DNA from: Nitrospira sp.
GTDB taxonomy: Bacteria; Nitrospirota; Nitrospiria; Nitrospirales; Nitrospiraceae
Assembly: GCA_016873525.1 (NCBI GenBank)
Contig: VGXD01000036.1
Location: 1 to 12,100, forward strand
Direction of reading: 5' to 3'
DNA length: 12,100 bases
Positions 5,696 through 12,100 of this stretch are shown here, in pieces. The position numbers and the translations under genes are program-made. The notes under the pieces are model-generated. The model did not search any database. It was not told where the DNA came from and saw only the letters and a list, made by a program, of their open reading frames with translations. Each line of letters starts with the position of its first letter. Positions within the stretch are counted from its first letter, which is position 1.

Positions 5696-6439
5696 ATGAA
5701 ACCCATCATCGGGGTGACTCCGGACTTTAACGCCGGCGATCGCAAAGACATGGGCGGCCGCGAGCCGACCTATTTTTTACGCGCCCGCTATGCCCGCGCG
5801 ATCGAAGACCTGGGCGGAGTCCCGGTGATCCTGCCCCTGACGGGCGACCCCGCCTTGCAGCGTCGGTTGCTCGACGGGCTGGACGGATTGTTGTTGACGG
5901 GGAGCGGCCCCGACCTTCCGCCAGAACTCTACGGAGAGCGCCAGCGCTACACCTTCCGCGTCATGAGCCGCCAGCGCTACGCCTTTGAAATCGCCGTGCT
6001 CGGACGAGCCATGAAAACCGCGCTCCCGGTATTCGGCATCTGCGGGGGGATGCAGGCGATCAACGTGGCGTTGGGGGGCAGTCTGGTTCAGGATATCGAC
6101 GAACAACTTCCCAAGGCGTTGCAGCACCGGGCGCCGGGTTCCGCCGCCAAACCGGCGCATTCGGTGCGGGTCGCACCAGACAGCCTGCTGCGTCGGATTA
6201 CCCGCCAGGCCAGCCTCCGCGTGAACAGTTCGCACCACCAGTCGATCAAGGCCGTCGCGCCGCCTCTGGTGGCGACCGCCGTCGCTCCCGACGGCGTGAT
6301 CGAAGCGGTCGAAGCCGCCGACCGCCGCCGCCATCCTTTTCTCCTCGGCGTGCAGTGGCATCCGGAATATCTCTTCGATCGCTACGCGGTGCAGCGCCGT
6401 CTGTTCGAAGCGTTTCTCCAGGCTGCCCGCCGTGGGTAA
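5696..6439 (+). CDS. Class I glutamine amidotransferase-like hydrolase, peptidase C26 (PuuD-like)
   Basis: The family hydrolyses gamma-glutamyl bonds (for example gamma-glutamyl-GABA in putrescine breakdown, by PuuD). Length 247 residues, as usual. Visible in order: the start IIGVTPDF; GGVPVILPL; the oxyanion-side loop LLLTGSGPDLPPELYGE (about 65-81); the nucleophile elbow FGICGGMQ with Cys116; VNSSHHQ (177-182); and GVQWHPEY with His222 and Glu224 completing the triad. The usual GGGDVDP-type motif is here GSGPDLP, so the substrate pocket may differ. The gene begins one base after the stop of the exported-protein gene and its end overlaps the permease start by eight bases, which suggests one operon and coupling. 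Paired with an amino acid permease, a role in using gamma-glutamyl compounds is plausible but not shown. Confidence 0.92.
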   Translation: MKPIIGVTPDFNAGDRKDMGGREPTYFLRARYARAIEDLGGVPVILPLTGDPALQRRLLDGLDGLLLTGSGPDLPPELYGERQRYTFRVMSRQRYAFEIAVLGRAMKTALPVFGICGGMQAINVALGGSLVQDIDEQLPKALQHRAPGSAAKPAHSVRVAPDSLLRRITRQASLRVNSSHHQSIKAVAPPLVATAVAPDGVIEAVEAADRRRHPFLLGVQWHPEYLFDRYAVQRRLFEAFLQAARRG

Positions 6440-7880
6440 TTTCCTGTTCCGGACCAAATCCATCGAGCAGATCATCGCCGACAGCAACCATCCGGAGCAC
6501 CGGCTGAAAAAATCCTTGTCGGTCTGGGACCTCACGGCGCTCGGCCTCGGGGGGATCATCGGCACGGGCATCTTCGTGCTCATCGGCACGGCGGTGGTGG
6601 GGGATGCGAACCGTCCCGGCGCAGGGCCGGGGATCATTCTCTCCTTTATCCTCTCCGGCATGACCTGCGCGCTGGCCGCCCTCTGCTATGCCGAGTTTGC
6701 GGCCATGATGCCGGTGGCCGGCAGCGCCTACACCTATTCCTATGCGACGCTCGGCGAGTTTCTGGCGTGGATCACCGGCTGGAATTTGATTTTAGAATAC
6801 GGGGTCGCCTGTGTGGTGGTCGCCATCGGCTGGTCCGGCTATTTCAACAATGTGCTGAAAACCCTCGGCCTGCACTTGCCGGCCTGGGCAACCCATCCCC
6901 CCGGCGTCGACGGGGGCTTGATCAATCTGCCCGCGGCCATCATCGTGCTCTTCGTGACGTCGGTCCTCGTGCGCGGCATGAAGGAAAGCGCCAGGGCGAC
7001 CGGACTTATCGTCCTCATCAAGCTGGCCGTGATCCTGTTCTTTATCGCGGTGGGGTTCTCCTCGGTGGAGCCGGCCAACTGGACGCCCTTTATGCCTTAC
7101 GGGTTTCAAGGGGTCGGCGCCGCTGCGGCCATCGTGTTCTTCGCCTTCATCGGCTTCGACGCCGTCTCGACGACCGCGGAGGAAGCGAACAATCCGCAGA
7201 AGGACTTGCCCGTCGGGATCATCGCCTCCTTGGGGCTCTGCACCGTCCTCTACGTGGCGGTGTCGGCGGTGCTGACCGGCATGGTGCCCTATCAGCAGAT
7301 CGACATCCATGCGCCGGTGGCGGAGGCGTTGCGCCTGGCGGGCTTTCGTTGGGGGGCGGCGGCGGTGGCCACCGGCGCCTTGGCCGGCATCACCAGCGTC
7401 CTTTTCGTGATGATGATCGGCCAGATCCGCGTCTTCTTCGCCATGTCGCGCGACCGGTTGCTGGGCCCCTGGCTCTCGGTCGTGCATCCCCGCTTCGGCA
7501 CGCCCCATCATGCCACTTGGGTGACGGGGATCGGCGTGGCCGTCTTGGCCGCCTTCGTTCAAATCGGGGAAGCCGCCGACATGACCAACATCGGGACCCT
7601 GTTCGCCTTTGTCCTGGTCTGTGCAGCGGTGATCGTGCTTAGACGCACCAAACCGGATCAACCGCGGCCGTTCCGCATTCCCTTCATGCCCTGGCTGCCG
7701 CTGATGGGCATGGCCGCCTGCCTAGGCCTCATGGCTTTTCTGCCCTTGGTGACCTGGATCAGATTCGGTGTGTGGAGCGCGATCGGAACGGTGGTGTACG
7801 TTCTCTACGGCCGCCACCATAGCCGGCTGGCGGTGCAGGAGCGGTCGGCGGCAGCGTCGGAAGCAAACGAGCGAGGTTAG
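6432..7880 (+). CDS. APC-superfamily amino acid permease (cationic amino acid transporter-like)
   Basis: The 482-residue inner-membrane protein has about twelve hydrophobic segments. The N-terminal cytoplasmic arm RTKSIEQIIADS..HRLKKSLSVWDL is typical of the CAT/APA branch. It leads into TM1 with the unwound GIIGTGIFVLIG motif (41-52) that binds the substrate alpha-amino and carboxyl groups in this superfamily. TM6 carries FFAFIGFDAVSTTAEEANNPQKDLP, another family signature. These features suggest a secondary transporter of amino acids; the substrate cannot be told from sequence. The GTG start lies inside the end of the C26 gene (overlap 6432-6439), and no other Met at the N-terminus fits. 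The stop overlaps the stop of the convergent gene on the minus strand by four bases, leaving no room for a terminator between them. Confidence 0.94.
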   Translation: MGNFLFRTKSIEQIIADSNHPEHRLKKSLSVWDLTALGLGGIIGTGIFVLIGTAVVGDANRPGAGPGIILSFILSGMTCALAALCYAEFAAMMPVAGSAYTYSYATLGEFLAWITGWNLILEYGVACVVVAIGWSGYFNNVLKTLGLHLPAWATHPPGVDGGLINLPAAIIVLFVTSVLVRGMKESARATGLIVLIKLAVILFFIAVGFSSVEPANWTPFMPYGFQGVGAAAAIVFFAFIGFDAVSTTAEEANNPQKDLPVGIIASLGLCTVLYVAVSAVLTGMVPYQQIDIHAPVAEALRLAGFRWGAAAVATGALAGITSVLFVMMIGQIRVFFAMSRDRLLGPWLSVVHPRFGTPHHATWVTGIGVAVLAAFVQIGEAADMTNIGTLFAFVLVCAAVIVLRRTKPDQPRPFRIPFMPWLPLMGMAACLGLMAFLPLVTWIRFGVWSAIGTVVYVLYGRHHSRLAVQERSAAASEANERG

Positions 7881-8251
7881 CCGGCGTTTCCGGCAGGAGG
7901 CGTGGAGGGGGCTACGGCTTCCGCTGCCGGCGGTTTCACGTCTGCCGCAGCCGGTTTCGGCGGAGCCGGTCTTTCGGGTTTAATCCCGCCTTCCCAGGAA
8001 GGGCCCGTATACATATCGGACGAGAGCCCTTTCGTCTTCCACTTGTCTTCGAAATCGGCGGCGGCTTTGTTCGGTGTCTCGCCTTTGCCCACCACGTCAT
8101 TCCAGGGATAGACTTTCGGGGCGATCTGGCAGCCGTGTTCGCCGCGTTGCAAGTAGAGCGCGATGGGGTTCCCGCGATAGGGTCCCAAGAAGATATGAAT
8201 ACAGCCGATGTATTCGAGCAAGTTTGCCATAGTGCTCATCGGAGGCGGCAT
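7877..8251 (-). CDS. Small unrecognised protein with Pro/Ala-rich tail
   Basis: About 124 residues from ATG 8251. In-frame ATGs at 8239 and 8230 give 120 and 117 residues and none has a clear Shine-Dalgarno site, so the start is uncertain. The first 75 residues look folded: an aliphatic segment MANLLEYIGCIHIFLGPYRGNPIAL, then GEHGCQIAPKVYPWNDVVGKGETP and NKAAADFEDKWKTKGL. The last 40 are Pro/Ala/Lys-rich and probably disordered. I recognise no family. It follows the PsiE gene by 38 bases on the same strand, so it is probably the last gene of that cluster. Its TAA overlaps the permease TAG tail to tail. The frame is open further upstream through the PsiE gene, but only this part has gene-like composition. 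Confidence 0.65.
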   Translation of the reverse strand: MPPPMSTMANLLEYIGCIHIFLGPYRGNPIALYLQRGEHGCQIAPKVYPWNDVVGKGETPNKAAADFEDKWKTKGLSSDMYTGPSWEGGIKPERPAPPKPAAADVKPPAAEAVAPSTPPAGNAG

Positions 8252-8289
8252 GATGCCATATCTATTCTCGGCAAGCAAGGGGATCGCCG

Positions 8290-8784
8290 TTAGGGTTTGG
8301 TCTGGGCCTCGGCCGCCAGGGGAGGCCGCCTCCGAAGGGTGAAGACCGCGACGATCAGCACCATGATTACGGTGACGTTGAGTCCCACGTCCATGAGGTA
8401 GCGATTGAACAGCTGGTCCGTGATCTCGGGTTGGTGCGAGAGTTCGGCGCTGGCCGTCAGGATGCGTCTGGTGCAGGCAATGATGCCGACAGCCAGGTAG
8501 GGTTCGAGGGCCAGGATACCGGTCTGCAGGAACCGGATGACCGTCCGGTACAGTTCCAAGAGGATGATGACCAGGAGGAGGTCGTTCAGAAGCTTGAGCC
8601 CCGCCACCAGGAGGCTGGTGTGCTGGATGGTGAGCGCAAAGGAGTACCAACTGTACACGAACATCAACATGCCCAGCAGGAGCAGGCTTAGCCCGGTGGT
8701 GACATAGCCCCAGCGGTCCAGCCATTCCATCCATTGGACGACCCGGCACGGCAGGTGCTTCATGACATCGAACCGATCGCTCAT
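8290..8784 (-). CDS. PsiE-family membrane protein (phosphate-starvation-inducible type)
   Basis: The 164-residue protein has four hydrophobic segments (about 28-50, 57-78, 88-108, 133-150) and the family pattern LLNDLLLVIILLELYRTVIRF, LEPYLAVGIIACTRRIL and LNVTVIMVLIVAVF. PsiE was named for phosphate-starvation induction in E. coli; its biochemical function is not known. The ATG at 8784 is chosen because AGGAGG lies seven bases before it; a longer frame reaching 9099 lies over the upstream gene and has no homology-like character. The gap to the upstream CCxH gene is 26 bases, so the two are probably one transcript. I see no Pho box in the window, so phosphate control is not supported by sequence. 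PsiE-like proteins outside enterics are also found in unrelated contexts, hence no gene symbol. Confidence 0.85.
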   Translation of the reverse strand: MSDRFDVMKHLPCRVVQWMEWLDRWGYVTTGLSLLLLGMLMFVYSWYSFALTIQHTSLLVAGLKLLNDLLLVIILLELYRTVIRFLQTGILALEPYLAVGIIACTRRILTASAELSHQPEITDQLFNRYLMDVGLNVTVIMVLIVAVFTLRRRPPLAAEAQTKP

Positions 8785-8791
8785 CGTAGAG

Positions 8792-8797
8792 CCTCCT
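8792..8797 (-). promoter_or_regulatory. Ribosome binding site of the PsiE-family gene
   Basis: AGGAGG on the minus strand lies seven bases before ATG 8784 and fixes this start over the longer in-frame reading from 9099. Confidence 0.85.
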
Positions 8798-8810
8798 GGG
8801 TTGCAGGTGG

Positions 8811-9209
8811 TTAGGCCGTGCCTTGCGGTCCGGTCTGCGGTCCTGACGACGCGGGCGGCGCCCCCCGCAACTGCCCGAACTTCAGTTCCCACATCGAATT
8901 GAGCGTGAGGGAATGGCCGCAACAGCGGATCTCTTTGAAGCCGGCGCCGCCATCCATGATCATGACGCGGAGCCCGCACGAGGTCGGGTAGAGCAGTTTT
9001 TCGTCCAGGATCACCGCGACCGGCATCTCGCCTTTTTTGCGCCCCAGCGGGGAGCCTATCTGCGTCACGATGTCCTCGGCCGTCAACTCGTGGTCGCAAC
9101 AGAGGACCTTCTCGAACCCCTCGCCTCCGCCCATGACTTTCACGACCAGCCCGCAGGAGTCGGGATGTCTCTTCCGTTCATCGAGGATGTCGCCTTTCTT
9201 TAACGCCAT
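8811..9209 (-). CDS. Duplicated Cys/His protein (two CGL-x-CCxH repeats), possible metal binder
   Basis: The 132-residue soluble protein is built of two copies of one module exactly 59 residues apart: ILDERKRHPDSCGL (8-21) with ILDEKLLYPTSCGL (67-80), and GFEKVLCCDHELT (31-43) with GFKEIRCCGHSLT (90-102). Each keeps Cys, Gly-Gly-x-Gly-Phe, then Cys-Cys-x-His 18 residues on (Cys19/37/38 with His40; Cys78/96/97 with His99). The layout recalls the N-terminal iron-knuckle of desulfoferrodoxin (CxxC...CC), but the first Cys is replaced by Pro and a His follows the CC pair. One metal per module by three Cys and one His is therefore an inference. A Gly/Pro-rich tail follows from about 112. AGGAG lies five bases before the ATG. 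It heads the cluster with PsiE and the Pro/Ala-rich protein. Confidence 0.85.
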   Translation of the reverse strand: MALKKGDILDERKRHPDSCGLVVKVMGGGEGFEKVLCCDHELTAEDIVTQIGSPLGRKKGEMPVAVILDEKLLYPTSCGLRVMIMDGGAGFKEIRCCGHSLTLNSMWELKFGQLRGAPPASSGPQTGPQGTA

Positions 9210-9222
9210 CGAAGCTCCTGCC

Positions 9223-9290
9223 TGAAAGTCAAAAAGTCTCTCAAGTCAAAAAGTCCATAAAGTCTGAAAATCTTTCAAGTCTGAAAGTCG
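9223..9290 (+). repeat. Four tandem 17-bp AAGTC repeat units
   Basis: The units are TGAAAGTCAAAAAGTCT, CTCAAGTCAAAAAGTCC, ATAAAGTCTGAAAATCT and TTCAAGTCTGAAAGTCG, at 9223, 9240, 9257 and 9274. AAGTC (once AAATC) recurs at alternating steps of 8 and 9 bases, eight times in a row. It fills the gap upstream of the CCxH gene. It is not a CRISPR, since there are no spacers. Confidence 0.75.
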
Positions 9291-9314
9291 TAACGGTGCA
9301 GGCCGCAGAATCGG

Positions 9315-9342
9315 GACTTTAAGACTTTACGACTTTTCGACT
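9315..9342 (+). repeat. Inverted arm of the AAGTC array (GACTT at 8-bp steps)
   Basis: GACTT recurs at 9315, 9323 and 9331, with GACTC at 9339, in inverse orientation to the 9223-9290 array. The two arms can form a hairpin around the GC-rich centre at about 9291-9314. The arm runs into the MFS gene and supplies its last codons (Val-Glu-Lys-Ser) and the TAA stop. It may serve as the terminator of the pepA-nagZ-MFS operon. Confidence 0.6.
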
Positions 9343-10628
9343 CGCGAAGCTGCCGCGATTCCCCGCGCTTCGTCCACACGCTGAAAGGCCCACAAGCCGA
9401 TGGCAAAAAAGACGGCCATGGATACGATGGCCCAGCGCTGGCTGCCGGTCCAGGCCGTCACTTCCGCATAGACCAAGGGGCCGATGACGGCGGCAAATTT
9501 CCCCGTGACAGAAAAGAAACTGAAAAACTCGGCCTGCCGCCCCGGCGGCGTAAATTGGCCCAGCAGGGTCCGGCTGGCGGTCTGATTCGCCCCCAGGACG
9601 GCGCCGGCGATCAGGCCGATCGCGTAAAACTGCGCGTGGGTCCTGACCAGCGCCGCACCGCCGGCCAAGGCGATCCAGAGGACCAGCGTGAGGGTGATCG
9701 TTCGTTTGGCTCCGATCCGGTCGGCCAATTGTCCGAATCCCACCGCGCCCAATCCCGCCGTCACCTGCGTGACCAGGAAATAGATAATCAGATCGCCCGG
9801 AGAAAAGTCCAGGACTTTATTTGCGAAGATGGCGGAGGCGACGATGACGGTGTTGATGGCGTCCGTATAGATCAGGTAGGCGATCAGGTAGGCGGTCAAG
9901 TCGCGATAGCGGCCGAGGTGGCGGGTGGTCTGGGCCAGCCTGGCGAAGGCGTCCTTCCAGATCGAGCCTCCCCCGCCCGGCTGCGGGAGGGCGCGCTCGC
10001 GGAGCAACAGAAACGTGGGCGCCGTTGCCGCCAGAAAGAAGGCCGCCGTGACGGCGAAGCTGAGCCGGTAGGAGAACAGATTGGATTCGGCGAAGCCGCC
10101 GCTGATGAAGGGATAGGCGAGGGCCAGAGACAAGAGCCCGCCGGCATAGCCCAGGCCCCAGCCGTAGCCGGAAATCCGGCCCATCTTGTCTGGCGGGGCG
10201 ATTTCCACCAGGAAGGCGCTGCAAAACAAAAAGCCCAGGTCGAAGGCAATATTGGCCAGCCCGAACAGGATCAAGCCCATCCAGATGTCTCCGGCTTGCA
10301 CGAAGGCGAGGAGCGCGGTGCAGGCGACGCAGACGAGAGTGGAGCCAAGCAGGAAAGTCCGCTTGGCGGCCCGCGCATCCGCGATGGCGCCCAATGGTGG
10401 AGCCAGGAGGGCCGCGAGCAACATGGAGACCGCATAGCCCCAAAACCAGACGCGCTCGGCGGCGCCGTTCTGCCCCAAGCCTCCCGCGACGACCTGCACG
10501 AAGTAGACGCTGTAGGCGACGGTGACGATGAGGGTGGTGAAGGAGGAGTTGGCGAAGTCGTACATGCACCAGGCCCAGATCTCTCTGGGCCCGGCGGGCG
10601 GCGTCCGGGCTTCGGCGAGCGGTTTCAC
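9327..10628 (-). CDS. MFS transporter, UMF1/Atg22-like family
   Basis: The 433-residue integral membrane protein has about twelve hydrophobic segments. The start IWAWCMYDFANSSFTTLIVTVAYSVYFVQ is the signature of the UMF1 (Atg22-like) branch of the major facilitator superfamily. The second half shows the cognate pattern YTDAINTVIVASAIFA, GFGQLADRIGAKRTI (the MFS loop motif) and ALGANQTASRTLLGQFTPP-like residues. Yeast Atg22 exports amino acids from the vacuole; bacterial substrates are not established. The GTG start overlaps the nagZ TGA as GTGA, so translation is probably coupled. Its place after pepA and nagZ suggests a product of cell-wall or peptide turnover as cargo (inference). The last codons lie inside the AAGTC repeat, so the C-terminus may have been shortened or rewritten by it. 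Confidence 0.92.
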   Translation of the reverse strand: MKPLAEARTPPAGPREIWAWCMYDFANSSFTTLIVTVAYSVYFVQVVAGGLGQNGAAERVWFWGYAVSMLLAALLAPPLGAIADARAAKRTFLLGSTLVCVACTALLAFVQAGDIWMGLILFGLANIAFDLGFLFCSAFLVEIAPPDKMGRISGYGWGLGYAGGLLSLALAYPFISGGFAESNLFSYRLSFAVTAAFFLAATAPTFLLLRERALPQPGGGGSIWKDAFARLAQTTRHLGRYRDLTAYLIAYLIYTDAINTVIVASAIFANKVLDFSPGDLIIYFLVTQVTAGLGAVGFGQLADRIGAKRTITLTLVLWIALAGGAALVRTHAQFYAIGLIAGAVLGANQTASRTLLGQFTPPGRQAEFFSFFSVTGKFAAVIGPLVYAEVTAWTGSQRWAIVSMAVFFAIGLWAFQRVDEARGIAAASRVEKS

Positions 10629-11737
10629 GCAGGGGCTATGATCGATCGCTGGCCGGCCTCAAGGAGTTGTCCCAGCAGCGCCCGGTGCGTCCGGTTCCCC
10701 ACGATCATGTGGGCGGTGCTGGGATCGGCCGGTTTGTAGGGATGGAGGAACCGCGCTTTGACCCGCGCAATCCGGCGCAGCGAGGCGTCCATCCGCGCTT
10801 CGGAGATCGTGCCGTCCTGCACGGCCTTGTAGAGCGCCTCCATCGCGGCGACGGCGCGGTCTCGGTCTTTGCAGATCAAGATGATGTCGGCGCCGGCTTG
10901 GAAGGCCCGGATCGACGCCTCGCCGATGCCGTAGTAATCGACGATGGCGTGCATTTCCATGTCGTCCGTCAGGACCACGCCGTCGAAGCGCAATTGCTCG
11001 CGCAAGAGTTCGGTGAGGATGGCCGGGGACAAGGTTGCAGGAAACCGGCCGTCCAATGCGGGATAGAGGACGTGGGCCGTCATGAGCGTCGCCGGTCCGA
11101 ACTCGCCCTGCGCGATGACGTGGCTGAACGGGCGCAGCTCCGCCTCGGTGAGCCGATCGCGGGAGGCCGCCACCGTCGGGAGTTCTTTGTGGGAGTCGGC
11201 GCTGGTGTCGCCGTGGCCGGGGAAATGCTTGCCGCAGGAGACCACCCGGTGGTCCTGGAGCCCGGCGATCGTGGCCAGGCCCAATTCACAGACCAGGTCG
11301 GGGTCGGAGCCGAAGGCGCGGTCCCCGATGATCGGGTTGTCGGGATTCGTGTGGATGTCCAGCACCGGCGCCATGTTCATGTTGACACCGACCGCGCGCA
11401 GTTCCAAGGCCGTGGCGGCGGCGGCGGCATAGGCCAGCTCGGAGGAGTGGCACCGGCCGATCATCGCGCAGGGCGGGAAGATCGTGAACCCGGCCGGCAG
11501 CCGGGAGACGCGGCCCCCCTCCTGGTCGATCGCGATCAGCAGCGGCGAATGGGGCGACCGTTTCTGGAGGTCGTTGGTCAGATCGAGCATCTGCGTCGGG
11601 GATGCCAGGTTTCTGGCAAAGAGGATCAGCCCCCCGGGTTGGTATTCGGCGAGGAGGGCCGCAAGTTCCGGCGACACCGATTGGCCGGCAAAGCCGAGCA
11701 TGAATAACTGGCCGATTTTCTCGCGCAGCGCGGTCAT
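10625..11737 (-). CDS. nagZ: Beta-N-acetylhexosaminidase NagZ (glycoside hydrolase family 3)
   Basis: NagZ removes N-acetylglucosamine from 1,6-anhydro-muropeptides in cytoplasmic cell-wall recycling. The 370-residue protein shows LLIAIDQEGGRVSRL (66-80), MNMAPVLDI (120-128), the family motif KHFPGHGDTSADSH (170-183, with catalytic His175 as the acid/base) and LTDDMEM (256-262) with Asp258 as the nucleophile. There is no signal peptide, which agrees with a cytosolic enzyme. Length is slightly above the 340 residues of the enterobacterial enzyme because of a C-terminal extension after about 330. A GGTGA ribosome site six bases before the ATG overlaps the pepA stop, and the end overlaps the MFS start by four bases. 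It is thus the middle gene of a pepA-nagZ-transporter operon. Confidence 0.96.
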   Translation of the reverse strand: MTALREKIGQLFMLGFAGQSVSPELAALLAEYQPGGLILFARNLASPTQMLDLTNDLQKRSPHSPLLIAIDQEGGRVSRLPAGFTIFPPCAMIGRCHSSELAYAAAAATALELRAVGVNMNMAPVLDIHTNPDNPIIGDRAFGSDPDLVCELGLATIAGLQDHRVVSCGKHFPGHGDTSADSHKELPTVAASRDRLTEAELRPFSHVIAQGEFGPATLMTAHVLYPALDGRFPATLSPAILTELLREQLRFDGVVLTDDMEMHAIVDYYGIGEASIRAFQAGADIILICKDRDRAVAAMEALYKAVQDGTISEARMDASLRRIARVKARFLHPYKPADPSTAHMIVGNRTHRALLGQLLEAGQRSIIAPA

Positions 11738-11743
11738 CGCGTG

Positions 11744-12100
11744 TCACCCATTACCGATCACCCGTCGCGGGTGAGGCGTGGTTTCATCGATCAGGTACTG
11801 GATCAGCAGGCGGGTGCCGATGCCGGTGGGGCCTTTGGCGATGTAGGCGCGGTCCCTCTCGCTCCAGTCGGTGCTGGCGATGTCCAGGTGTACCCAGGGA
11901 TAGTCGCCGACGAACTTGCTCAAGAACAAGGCCGCGGTGATCATGCCACCGCCGCGCCCCCCGATGTTGCGCATGTCGGCCACGTCGCTTTGGAGTTGTT
12001 CGAAATATTCTTCCCAGAGCGGCATTTCCCACACCCGCTCGCCGGATTTCAATCCGGCTTGACGGACGCGCTGTTTCAACTCGTCGTTGTTTCCCAACAT
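11744..12100 (-). CDS. pepA: Leucyl aminopeptidase PepA, C-terminal part (cut by window edge)
   Basis: The frame enters from the window end and codes for the last 118 residues of an M17 cytosol aminopeptidase. It reads MLGNNDELKQRV, SGERVWEMPLWEEYFEQLQSDVAD, IGGRGGGMITAALFLSKFV, WVHLDIAST and GPTGIGTRLLIQYL, all in the order known for PepA. The metal-binding NTDAEGR motif lies upstream, outside the window. The ATG at 12100 is internal. The conserved motif usually GREAGTITAA is here GRGGGMITAA. PepA is a hexameric, metal-dependent enzyme that releases N-terminal residues; in some bacteria it also binds DNA. Stop and nagZ start are six bases apart, so it is the first visible gene of the operon. 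A short variant tail (DETTPHPRRVIGNG) ends the protein. Confidence 0.96.
   Translation of the reverse strand: MLGNNDELKQRVRQAGLKSGERVWEMPLWEEYFEQLQSDVADMRNIGGRGGGMITAALFLSKFVGDYPWVHLDIASTDWSERDRAYIAKGPTGIGTRLLIQYLIDETTPHPRRVIGNG

Noticed and set aside
9223..9290. CRISPR array
   Set aside because: The units are contiguous 17-mers without unique spacers, and no cas genes are near.
9555..10739. Long plus-strand open frame (394 codons) opposite the MFS gene
   Set aside because: It is a shadow of the transmembrane gene; the product is hydrophilic Gly/Gln/Asp-rich with no recognisable motif.
10667..11707. Long plus-strand open frame (346 codons) opposite nagZ
   Set aside because: It is the mirror of a clearly real nagZ gene in GC-rich DNA; the product is low-complexity (Gly/Arg/Asp-rich) with no ribosome site or domain.

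Overview
The window is GC-rich, densely packed bacterial chromosome. It carries housekeeping genes (clpX, a Tat translocase subunit, nagZ, pepA) and several small proteins I do not recognise. The promoters are sigma-70-like, the Shine-Dalgarno sites are AGGAG-type, GTG starts are common and many genes abut or overlap. The mix would suit a Nitrospirota/Nitrospira-type or similar Gram-negative environmental bacterium. That assignment is an inference from overall character only; there is no rRNA or other decisive marker. No tRNA, rRNA, CRISPR array or intact mobile element was seen.

Layout. (1) 1-933: 3' three-quarters of clpX, closed by a very strong intrinsic terminator (965-1007). (2) 1018-1629: a strong promoter placed so close to its gene that the PilZ-domain protein is probably read from a leaderless mRNA. 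(3) 3346-1669, minus strand: a promoter followed by an unusually long TatA/TatB-like protein, and a HEAT-repeat lipoprotein whose GTG start overlaps the tatA stop (GTGA). (4) 3406-3732, minus: the C-terminal remnant of an M24 (Xaa-Pro) peptidase, cut off at its 5' side. (5) 3733-4578: about 850 bases with no convincing gene, rich in short repeats (five copies of TTGGCGAA, a 13-bp direct repeat, perfect palindromes), probably the scar of a decayed element. (6) 4579-7880, plus: an unrecognised soluble protein; an AAGTC hairpin repeat; an exported small protein with a structured leader; a class I glutamine-amidotransferase-like hydrolase; and an APC amino acid permease. The last three are joined end to end. 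(7) 9209-7877, minus: a three-gene cluster of a duplicated Cys-Cys-x-His protein, a PsiE-family membrane protein and a Pro/Ala-rich small protein. Its 3' end overlaps the permease 3' end tail to tail. (8) 9223-9342: a 17-bp-period AAGTC array with an inverted arm. (9) 12100-9327, minus: pepA (partial), nagZ and a UMF1-type MFS transporter in one tight operon.

How genes work together. The pepA-nagZ-transporter run looks like turnover and export or recovery of peptide and amino-sugar products of the cell wall. The C26 hydrolase and APC permease look like a gamma-glutamyl compound/amino acid pair. Tat subunit plus HEAT lipoprotein form an envelope pair. The most interesting items are the TatA protein with a second TatB-like amphipathic helix at its far C-terminus, the duplicated CCxH protein next to PsiE, the repeat-rich gap beside the broken peptidase, and the AAGTC repeats, of which two copies lie in the window.
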